DNA from: Desulfobulbaceae bacterium
GTDB taxonomy: Bacteria; Desulfobacterota; Desulfobulbia; Desulfobulbales; Desulfocapsaceae
NCBI GenBank assembly: GCA_024643445.1
Contig: JAHEMX010000253.1
Coordinates: forward strand, 1-5,935
Length of the DNA stretch: 5,935 nucleotides
Direction of reading: 5' to 3'
Shown piece by piece: positions 1 through 5,603 of the stretch (its first letter is position 1; every line of letters begins with the position of its first letter). The translations under genes were made by a program, and so were the position numbers. The notes beneath the pieces were generated by a model. The model had not been told where the DNA came from. It did no database searches and was given only the letters and a program-made list of their open reading frames with translations.

Positions 1-1009
1 CCAGAATCCCTATTTCGTCCTTCCTTGATGCATTAGAAAAAGGAACGAGTTTACCACCCTCGTTCACTTGTATAACATTTTCTGTAAGCTTGGAAATTGG
101 CTTTGAGACGTTTATATTGAGCAGAAACAACAACAGAAGGATAAACAGGGTCCCGGCTAAAGTAATAGAGAGGCTCGCAACAAAAACGGCTTTTCGACCC
201 TGTCTGGAAATATCCCGTGGGATAGAAATTTTTGCCAATAAAGCGGGTTGATTGGTGATATCATAAAAAACGGTATAACAGTGGAGAAGGGTATCGCTTA
301 CCGGTTCAATAGCTATCGTTTGATTCTTATCCTTCAGTATCTTTGAAAAGATGACTTTATCTGTAGAAGGAATGGTGTTATCATCAAAATTCCAAAGCGT
401 TAAATCAAGCTTTGTCTGTTCTGACAGCATCTGGACAACATTTTCATCGATGATACGACCCATTATCAGGGTCCCGTTCGCTGGCCCTTCCAGATCACTT
501 TTTAATATTGGTGCGGAACAGATAAAAAACACCCCATATTTCGTGACCAGCAAACCAGGATTCGACTTATGAGCTTCTCGACCATGGATTAACGGCCTTA
601 TGTTGAAAACACTATCGCTCTGAAGTGTTTCCAATCCGGTATCATACTCAAGATCGAAAGTTTTCCCCCAGACGACATTTCCATTGAGATCAAGGAAACA
701 TATTACATTCAGATTATTTTCCGAAAAAACCGTAATGGGAGAGAGGTTGGAGTCTATAAATTCGTTGTTCTTGTCATTAATAAAGAGATAAGCATCGTCC
801 CAATAAGCCCAATCGGTGGTAAATTTGTCAAGATGATAGATTTCTCTCTGGATGGCCGCGATAGCTCGGCCAGTATCTTTCCGGGCCTCATTTTGTTCAA
901 GATTAATAAAATTGGGAAAGACTAAAAATCGATGAATGGCATAGTCGGTAGAGATGTAGACAATGCATACAAGCAATACGATCATTATGATTTTAGTTTT
1001 TAATGACAT
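1..1009 (-). CDS. CHASE4-HAMP transmembrane sensor, C-terminus cut by window edge
   Basis: An open frame of 336 codons runs from the ATG at 1007-1009 leftwards off the window, with no internal stop. Seen: a short cytoplasmic start (MSLKTK), a first membrane helix at about residues 7-22, an extracytoplasmic region of about 250 residues, a second membrane helix at about 275-298, then a HAMP-like linker (VSKPISKLTE at 301-310, DEIG at 331-334). The aromatic block DWAYWDDAY at 66-74, followed by an N-rich loop and a 'D-x-N-G-x-V-V-W' strand at 107-114, is typical of CHASE4, a ligand-sensing domain of bacterial receptors. The output module lies beyond the edge; CHASE4-HAMP proteins usually continue into a histidine kinase or PAS/GGDEF/EAL domains, so it cannot be assigned. 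An in-frame TGA at 1019-1021 lies just upstream, which fixes the start; the Shine-Dalgarno is weak (GAGAT-like at 1016-1020). The gene is AT-leaning like the exporter gene upstream of it, 138 bases away. Confidence 0.85.
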   Translation of the reverse strand, partial: MSLKTKIIMIVLLVCIVYISTDYAIHRFLVFPNFINLEQNEARKDTGRAIAAIQREIYHLDKFTTDWAYWDDAYLFINDKNNEFIDSNLSPITVFSENNLNVICFLDLNGNVVWGKTFDLEYDTGLETLQSDSVFNIRPLIHGREAHKSNPGLLVTKYGVFFICSAPILKSDLEGPANGTLIMGRIIDENVVQMLSEQTKLDLTLWNFDDNTIPSTDKVIFSKILKDKNQTIAIEPVSDTLLHCYTVFYDITNQPALLAKISIPRDISRQGRKAVFVASLSITLAGTLFILLLLFLLNINVSKPISKLTENVIQVNEGGKLVPFSNASRKDEIGIL

Positions 1010-1147
1010 TGCTTTATCTCATTACCAAAGCATTTCCTCTGGACATCATCTGTTATCCACACCGCCGACGCCTGGGGTAAGTTGCCGCGCCATGTAACTT
1101 TCCACCTCAGCGCCGCCGGTGTTCCCGCAGTCAGGTCGACCCCGTTG
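1010..1147. other. Intergenic gap with GC-rich block, possible degenerate attC
   Basis: This 138-base gap separates the metal exporter stop from the sensor start. Its part from about 1063 to 1147 is strikingly GC-rich compared with the AT-leaning genes on both sides. Read on the minus strand, the exporter stop codon lies inside ACCTAAC (1147-1153), which fits the integron R'' consensus RYYYAAC. A weakly self-complementary stretch follows (GGGGT pairing with ACCCC, CGACCT nearly pairing with AGGTGG). No good GTTRRRY partner is found: GTTACAT is one base off and GTCGGCG is poor. I see no convincing promoter or T-tract terminator here. The attC reading is tentative. Confidence 0.25.
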
Positions 1148-2107
1148 TTAGGTTACCTGTGTGTTTGGCACAATACAAGGTTCTTCTTTGCACTCGTTTA
1201 CTTCTATTATGACATGAGATAACTTGTGGAAATCTTCTAATAGTTTCTTGTAATGTTCCGTTTTATTTGGATAATGAGTCACCAACGCAATTATTGCTGC
1301 ATAATGGTTTGAACCAACCTTCCAGATATGAATATCAGAAATCCTGTTGTCGGCATCAGCCTCGATAGCCTCTTCAATTTTTCGTTGATATTCTTTGTCA
1401 ATACTTGCATCCAACAATATTGGACCTGTTTGCTTCAGTAATCCGTATGACCAGCGTGTAATAATGATAGCCCCTATTATTCCCATGGTTGGGTCAAGCC
1501 AGTTCCACCCCGCATATTTACCGGCAATCAATGCTATGATAGCAAGCAAGGATGTCATGGCATCTGCCAGCACATGCAGATAGGCTGCTTTCAGGTTATG
1601 GTCATGGTGATGTGGGTTATGATCACTATGCCCGTTATCATGATGATGGCCGCGGTCACCTTTTAACAGCAAAGCACTGATAATATTAATAAACAGCCCG
1701 AGACATGCGACAGTGATAGCTTCATTGAAATGAATCGAGTGTGGATTGACAATTCTTTGCAGGGACTCGACCAACATAACCAAGGCTACAACAGCCAGGG
1801 CTATTGCGCTAGCAAAACCGCCAAGGACATTAACCTTGCCAGTACCAAATGCATAGGCGGGATCACTTGCATGATTTCTTGCATAACGATACGCAAAGAT
1901 TGCAATGATAAATGCGGCGACATGTGTCCCCATGTGCCATCCATCGGCGAGAAGAGCCATAGACCCATAGATACTGCCGGCAACGATTTCCACAACCATT
2001 GTTACGGCTGTGAGCATTAAGACATATTCTGTCCGTTTCTCTCCCTTTTCATTTTTTACTGAAAATTCGTGGTCATGTTGCCAATTTTTAAGCGAATGTC
2101 TATGCAT
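1148..2107 (-). CDS. dmeF: DmeF-type cation diffusion facilitator (divalent metal efflux)
   Basis: A complete 319-residue protein of the CDF family, inner-membrane proton-coupled exporters of divalent metals; DmeF members are known for Co/Ni resistance. Seen: a His-containing N-terminus, six membrane helices (about 29-47, 50-73, 95-117, 130-148, 175-195, 205-224) and a C-terminal cytoplasmic domain of about 85 residues (230-315). The site-A residues are H58 and H62 in helix 2 (ADGWHMGTH) and H178/D182 in helix 5 (HVLAD). The HxxxH in helix 2, instead of the HxxxD or DxxxD of Zn exporters such as CzcD and YiiP, is the feature that points to DmeF. A loop between helices 4 and 5 (154-170) holds ten histidines and probably binds metal. 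The tail has two cysteines (NECKEEPC). The ATG is preceded by GAGAG at 2114-2118, six bases away. The gene is AT-leaning and stands alone; no metal regulator is visible nearby. Confidence 0.9.
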   Translation of the reverse strand: MHRHSLKNWQHDHEFSVKNEKGEKRTEYVLMLTAVTMVVEIVAGSIYGSMALLADGWHMGTHVAAFIIAIFAYRYARNHASDPAYAFGTGKVNVLGGFASAIALAVVALVMLVESLQRIVNPHSIHFNEAITVACLGLFINIISALLLKGDRGHHHDNGHSDHNPHHHDHNLKAAYLHVLADAMTSLLAIIALIAGKYAGWNWLDPTMGIIGAIIITRWSYGLLKQTGPILLDASIDKEYQRKIEEAIEADADNRISDIHIWKVGSNHYAAIIALVTHYPNKTEHYKKLLEDFHKLSHVIIEVNECKEEPCIVPNTQVT

Positions 2108-2113
2108 TTAATT

Positions 2114-2118
2114 CTCTC
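2114..2118 (-). promoter_or_regulatory. Ribosome binding site of the CDF exporter
   Basis: GAGAG on the minus strand, six bases before the ATG at 2105-2107. It supports this start codon. Confidence 0.5.
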
Positions 2119-2196
2119 ATAACGATTCTTTCGGTTTGAAATGATCCGGTGCAACGTTCTGCAACCACCTTTGAATCCACGATGTTAAATCTCCCG

Positions 2197-2229
2197 GCAC
2201 TGAACAGCCTTATAGCGCGGGTTCAGTGC
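2197..2229. repeat. 9-bp perfect inverted repeat upstream of the CDF exporter
   Basis: GCACTGAAC at 2197-2205 and GTTCAGTGC at 2221-2229 are perfect reverse complements separated by 15 bases. The element sits about 90 bases past the stop of the large cysteine-repeat gene and about 90 bases before the exporter start. No T-tract follows on either strand, so an intrinsic terminator is unlikely. On the minus strand the spacer contains TATAAG (2209-2214), a possible -10 box, but the best -35 candidates are poor. It may be an operator for the exporter gene or simply an RNA hairpin. Confidence 0.4.
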
Positions 2230-2318
2230 GCGATGCTAAGTCAGGCCCATTCATTACTGCAAAGGCAAAAGCAAAACGGGCCCCTCATCTTGTATGGCAG
2301 GTTCGATGAAATGGCGGG

Positions 2319-4112
2319 TCACGGCGCTGTCGAGAAAAAGTTCTTCATACGCTGCTCGAACTCGCGACAGGCGTCGCTCCGGCCGCTGTCGCACAGATCC
2401 TTGAGCTGCAGCGCTCTCTTGTACTCGAAATCTCGTGCCTTCAGCAGGTAGCAGCTTTCGCGGTGACCGAGATTGCAGCCCTTTTCCCAGATTTTGTTAG
2501 CGTCAAATGTTTCGCCGCGCTGGCCAAGGCGTATCGCCAGCCAGGAGCAGCCGGCCTGGTCGCCATGCAGGCAGTCGAGGTAATCGCGGCCGAGCTTTTC
2601 CAGCTGTTCGCAGGTTCCCGCTTCGCCGCGCAGACAATCGTTGCGCAACGAATTGGCCAGGAAGAACAGCCGAAAATTGGCCTGATTGAGCGTTAGCAAG
2701 CAACTTACGCCATCGCCCTTTTCGCACCCTTTTTGCCACAGAGCCTGCGCTTCGCCGTCGTGCCGCGCATCGTAACTGACACCGCCCAATTCACGACACA
2801 ATCTCCATTCTCCCGCCTCGCAGCGTTGCTTGTTGACGGCCCGCGCCGCTTCACGCTCAATCTCGCGCGCCGTCAAGGTGCTCTCAAAAGCTTCGGGGGC
2901 TGGATCATTTCGCGTCGCCTCGCGATCTTCAGCTGCATGCCAGCGACCGGTATCGTCGAGCATGACCTTGACACGCCAGCGGCCCGCAAGAAGTTGCTCG
3001 CCGTGTATCTCGAAGCTCGTGATACGCCCCTGCCCGTCGGGTGCCCCGCCCCGGTAGCGCACCTGCTGCGTATTCGACGTCGCGATCAGGCCCCCCTCGA
3101 CACGCAGGTTCACGAGGGGCGACGACGCCAGACACGTTGTGCCCGGGCTATCGCCAAGTGCGTCGAGATTGGCCGGATAACCTTTGTCGGGGAAGCGCAC
3201 CGCATGGTCGACCACGCAATACTTTACACGCTCTGCCAGTGTATCGCCATAAGCACCGCCCCACGCTTCACCGCAGGTAGCGCCTCGTGTCATGCCCTCG
3301 CGCGGTTCGTAGTGGGACATCCGCCCCGACTCATCCGCTACGTAGGTGCGCCAAGCGAACTTTTTGAAACCCATTGCCTCGGCACACAGACCATAAAGGA
3401 CGATATGCCCCTCGGCGTTCGGCAGCCCGGGCGAATATTGCAGGTGATGAGATGGCAGTTCCCCGGCAATCAGCGCGTCATCGAGGCAGCGGTCGCCGGT
3501 GCCGCCCAGCGCCTGAAAATTGGCAGGATAGCCCCCATTGCGTTCGGTATAGCGTTTCAGGCAGGCAGCGGTCACCTCCATTGCCTCTCTAGCGGCTTGT
3601 TCATTATGCTGAATGGTTGCGACACGTTTTTCCGTCCCGAACTTGACACCGTTATACGTGGCAGCAATGCCTGCCGCAATCGCCAGCGGCAGTAAAATCC
3701 CGACTGTCCAGCAGCCCTTCGGCCGATCCGATGCGGGTACACCCCGCCAAGCTCGCCAAGCCGCGGCCCCGAGAGGAAATTGTAGCAAAACGAACGCATC
3801 GAGAAGCAAAGCGAAATAGATTTGGTCCTTGTTGCCCATGGCAAAACCAAGGAACAGCGTTAATACCCCGGCGAATAGGGCCAGGGATAGAAACGCGACC
3901 AGTGCGGAACCGAAAGCCAGGGCGGCGGCGCGAGCCGGCTGCCGGCGAAAAAACAACCAGAGCACCAGAGCATAAGGGAGGATGACGGCCAGCAGCAGCG
4001 CGACTTCAATCCCGCTTAGCGGTTGTTGACTAAAGCCGACAGCAGTGCCTGCCGTCGCCAGGACGATGGACAGCAGTGAGAGGACGACAGTCATGGCACG
4101 GATATTAAGCAT
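2319..4112 (-). CDS. Unrecognised membrane protein: 5 TM helices, duplicated GYPAN domain, six Cx7C Sel1/Hcp-like repeats
   Basis: I do not recognise this 597-residue protein as a named gene. Seen: five hydrophobic helices (about 4-24, 34-54, 62-89, 97-117, 136-155). Arg/Lys-rich loops after helices 2 and 4 mark the cytoplasmic side, so the remainder should be periplasmic. Residues about 175-280 and 292-407 are two diverged copies of one domain: each has a Cys-containing helix, GYPAN (194 and 311), ALG, a second Cys, a Y-x-x-G-x-P turn, and a W-R strand ending in D-x-(S/T)-G-R. GYPAN-type motifs occur in type II secretion/type IV pilin-like folds, but no prepilin leader is present. From 431 to 582 there are six C-x7-C pairs (431/439, 463/471, 493/501, 514/522, 546/554, 574/582) in Sel1-like helical repeats, as in the disulfide-rich Hcp proteins of Helicobacter. 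The ATG at 4110-4112 has AGAG six bases upstream and is preferred; a TTG at 4134-4136 would add eight residues. The gene is GC-rich, has its own promoter and lacks close neighbours. Function unknown; envelope role inferred. Confidence 0.85.
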   Translation of the reverse strand: MLNIRAMTVVLSLLSIVLATAGTAVGFSQQPLSGIEVALLLAVILPYALVLWLFFRRQPARAAALAFGSALVAFLSLALFAGVLTLFLGFAMGNKDQIYFALLLDAFVLLQFPLGAAAWRAWRGVPASDRPKGCWTVGILLPLAIAAGIAATYNGVKFGTEKRVATIQHNEQAAREAMEVTAACLKRYTERNGGYPANFQALGGTGDRCLDDALIAGELPSHHLQYSPGLPNAEGHIVLYGLCAEAMGFKKFAWRTYVADESGRMSHYEPREGMTRGATCGEAWGGAYGDTLAERVKYCVVDHAVRFPDKGYPANLDALGDSPGTTCLASSPLVNLRVEGGLIATSNTQQVRYRGGAPDGQGRITSFEIHGEQLLAGRWRVKVMLDDTGRWHAAEDREATRNDPAPEAFESTLTAREIEREAARAVNKQRCEAGEWRLCRELGGVSYDARHDGEAQALWQKGCEKGDGVSCLLTLNQANFRLFFLANSLRNDCLRGEAGTCEQLEKLGRDYLDCLHGDQAGCSWLAIRLGQRGETFDANKIWEKGCNLGHRESCYLLKARDFEYKRALQLKDLCDSGRSDACREFEQRMKNFFSTAP

Positions 4113-4118
4113 GTGCAT

Positions 4119-4122
4119 CTCT
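4119..4122 (-). promoter_or_regulatory. Ribosome binding site deciding the start of the cysteine-repeat protein
   Basis: AGAG on the minus strand, six bases before the ATG at 4110-4112. Two other ATGs (4116-4118 and 4092-4094) and a TTG (4134-4136) are in frame. The first ATG lies directly against this motif, and the others lack a well-placed one, so 4112 is the best-supported start, though only moderately. Confidence 0.4.
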
Positions 4123-4185
4123 GCTATGACGGGCAAGGGTCGAGTTTTCCATTCCGATCAAAGAAAATAATGAGTTGGATAATGT

Positions 4186-4215
4186 ATTATACTGAAACGT
4201 CCTCGAATGCGTCAA
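4186..4215 (-). promoter_or_regulatory. Sigma-70 promoter of the cysteine-repeat protein gene
   Basis: On the minus strand, TTGACG (4210-4215, five of six consensus) and a perfect TATAAT (4186-4191) are separated by 18 bases. Transcription would start near 4179, giving a leader of roughly 65 bases before the preferred ATG at 4112, and it also precedes the alternative TTG. It sits in an AT-rich stretch just in front of a GC-rich gene, which suggests that gene is transcribed independently of the binding-protein gene further upstream. Confidence 0.75.
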
Positions 4216-4620
4216 AACCAATTGATTATAAATCGGCAAGTCCCTTGAGTGATTCCACGAATTATCCTTGATTTAGTGCCAAACTCAACGTCTCTGCAAA
4301 AAGGCCATCCGCCCCCTGCCCCCCATAGCAAAATACTGCCGACGCAGCTATCTATTTTTAGTGGTTGCAAGTTTGAAAATTTTCCATGGGGAATAGCTTA
4401 TGTCATGGCTTACGGAAGGGAACAACTACGACCCTGATTACCAGGAAAGCCCCAGTAACTCGACCAGTTTCAGAGCAGGTTACCGGGCCCCCCTGACCGA
4501 TATCCGAAACGGTTTGAAGGTTGGAGCCTTCCCGACTGACTGCCTTGATTGGGCAGGAACACGAGTCCCAGGTTCATTACATTTGGGGGTTGACGCCCAT
4601 TTGTTTTTGTTCCGTGATCT

Positions 4621-4660
4621 CCCGGGACAAGATTTTGGCGGTCTATACTCTTGTCCCGGG
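4621..4660. repeat. Perfect 11-bp inverted repeat with 18-base spacer
   Basis: CCCGGGACAAG at 4621-4631 and CTTGTCCCGGG at 4650-4660 are exact reverse complements. The stem is GC-rich and would be stable as RNA or as extruded DNA. No T-tract follows on either strand, so it is not a classical intrinsic terminator, although it lies 53 bases past the stop of the binding-protein gene and might still protect or end that transcript. A protein-binding site or dispersed palindromic repeat are alternatives. Confidence 0.6.
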
Positions 4661-4689
4661 TTGACAGAGGGGAAGTACGAAGCGCTGTG

Positions 4690-4703
4690 CCCGGATAACC
4701 GGG
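4690..4703 (-). terminator. Short hairpin just past the ModA-like gene, possible weak terminator
   Basis: CCCGG (4690-4694) and CCGGG (4699-4703) flank a four-base loop ten bases after the stop codon of the binding-protein gene. The stem is short and no T-run follows, so termination would need Rho or the larger hairpin at 4621-4660. Confidence 0.3.
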
Positions 4704-4712
4704 TGCAGCCGC

Positions 4713-5459
4713 TTATTCGATCCCTGCCGCGACAAACAGGGCCTTGCCGTCCGGACCGCCAAGAAAAGTGACCAAGTCCTGCGCCTCATCCGGCCAGGCA
4801 GTATCGCTCATGACCACCGCGGTGTATGAAGTGTAATTCTGGACTTCCGCCGGAAGCGGACCGACAAAGAGCAGCCCGTGATCTTTTTCGAGCAGGATCT
4901 CGGTGATTGGACCAAAGGCGACCTCCCGTCCCTTGCCTTTAAGCGCGTGCTGCATCACCTCGGCTCCGGTGGCATAGCGGGTGGTCTTCGGCTCAACCTG
5001 CTCCCAGACGCCCATTTGCTTGAGCAGGTTCTCAAAATAGATGCCGGTCGAGGCGAGATTGAAGACGATCGAGTCAGCTTCGAGCACACCCTTCCTGATA
5101 TCCTCGGCAGAGGCGATCTCCGGCACCGGGGCGCCGGGACGTACCGCAACGCCGGAGCCCACCTGGCCGACGTTCAGACCGCCCGGCTTCACCTTGCCTG
5201 CCTCGGTGAGTTCAGCGATCAGCTTCACCGGTGCGACCACCACGTCAAAACTCTCGCCCGCTGCGAGGCGCTTGCGTATCTGCGGCGCGGTGTTGAAGGT
5301 GATATTGAGCTCCCTGCCGGTCATTTTCGCGAAGGCAGCAGCGGCAGCCGCAAGACCGGGCTCGATCGCGCCGCCACTGATGACCGATAGTTTGGAACCG
5401 CTAATCGAAGATCCCAGACTCAGGAACAGGCTTGGTACTGCGATATTGAATAGACGCAT
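4713..5459 (-). CDS. ModA-like periplasmic substrate-binding protein
   Basis: A complete 248-residue protein of the type II periplasmic binding family that includes ModA (SBP_bac_11). It is expected to bind a small anion or oxyanion in the periplasm; the ligand cannot be read from sequence. Seen: an N-terminal hydrophobic signal-like segment (2-18) with an unclear cleavage site near SIS-GS (18-22), then the first strand KLSVISGG and helix of the binding fold, the FDVVVAP strand (71-77), the hinge region with V-A-V-R-P-G-A-P (104-111), STGIYFENLL (137-146), and GPLPAEVQNYTSY (200-212) near the end. These match the many stand-alone ModA-like proteins annotated in proteobacteria, which often lack an adjacent permease. 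No permease or ATPase is visible here. AGGAG six bases before the ATG supports the start. The gene is GC-rich. The TauE-like gene lies 144 bases upstream on the same strand, so co-transcription is possible but unproven. Confidence 0.88.
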   Translation of the reverse strand: MRLFNIAVPSLFLSLGSSISGSKLSVISGGAIEPGLAAAAAAFAKMTGRELNITFNTAPQIRKRLAAGESFDVVVAPVKLIAELTEAGKVKPGGLNVGQVGSGVAVRPGAPVPEIASAEDIRKGVLEADSIVFNLASTGIYFENLLKQMGVWEQVEPKTTRYATGAEVMQHALKGKGREVAFGPITEILLEKDHGLLFVGPLPAEVQNYTSYTAVVMSDTAWPDEAQDLVTFLGGPDGKALFVAAGIE

Positions 5460-5465
5460 ATTATT

Positions 5466-5470
5466 CTCCT
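5466..5470 (-). promoter_or_regulatory. Strong ribosome binding site of the ModA-like gene
   Basis: AGGAG within AAGAGGAGAA on the minus strand, six bases before the ATG at 5457-5459. It is the best Shine-Dalgarno in the window and settles the start. Confidence 0.8.
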
Positions 5471-5603
5471 CTTTTTAGCAGGTTTTCTGGTTGCGGCAAA
5501 ATCCCCCGGGCCGCCCCTTGCCCCCTCTCGCTGATTCGATGATTCCGGTCTCCGGGGACTCTTGCCGGCCTGACAGCGCCGTACGTATTTCAGAATGCGC
5601 GGA

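Larger units (their letters stand above)
4216..4712. other. Gene-free region of about 500 bases, dense in hairpins
   Basis: No convincing gene is seen between the promoter of the cysteine-repeat gene and the end of the binding-protein gene. The left part (4216-4400) looks featureless. The right part holds successive stem-loops: 4451-4487 (CCC-x-GTAAC pairing with GTTAC-x-GGG), 4516-4531 (GAAGG/CCTTC), 4540-4556 (CTGCC/GGCAG), 4584-4599 (TGGG/CCCA, followed on the plus strand by a T-rich run to 4612), 4621-4660 and 4690-4703. This could be a structured RNA, a mobile-element remnant or a cluster of dispersed repeats. I could not match it to a known RNA family. Confidence 0.4.

Noticed and set aside
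351..572. Plus-strand open frame of 73 codons
   Set aside because: It is antisense to the CHASE4 sensor frame, which is open over the whole left 1009 bases and has recognisable motifs.
2733..3695. Plus-strand open frame of 320 codons
   Set aside because: It lies wholly antisense to the cysteine-repeat protein in GC-rich DNA, where long shadow frames are common. The minus-strand product has membrane helices and regular repeats; this one has no domain-like features.
2319..4112. Reading the central protein as a type IV pilin or GspG
   Set aside because: GYPAN loops are suggestive, but there is no prepilin leader and the N-terminus is a five-helix membrane domain.
4400..4771. Plus-strand open frame of 123 codons with a GGGGA motif before its ATG
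   Set aside because: It runs antisense into the last 59 bases of the ModA-like gene, is crossed by the hairpins including the 11-bp inverted repeat, and its product resembles nothing I know.
4878..5390. Plus-strand open frame of 170 codons
   Set aside because: It is antisense to the ModA-like gene, which has a clear family match and a strong ribosome binding site.
5493..5514. GCGGC/GCCGC hairpin between the TauE-like and ModA-like genes as a terminator
   Set aside because: The stem is only five bases with a 12-base loop, and no T-run follows in the direction of transcription.
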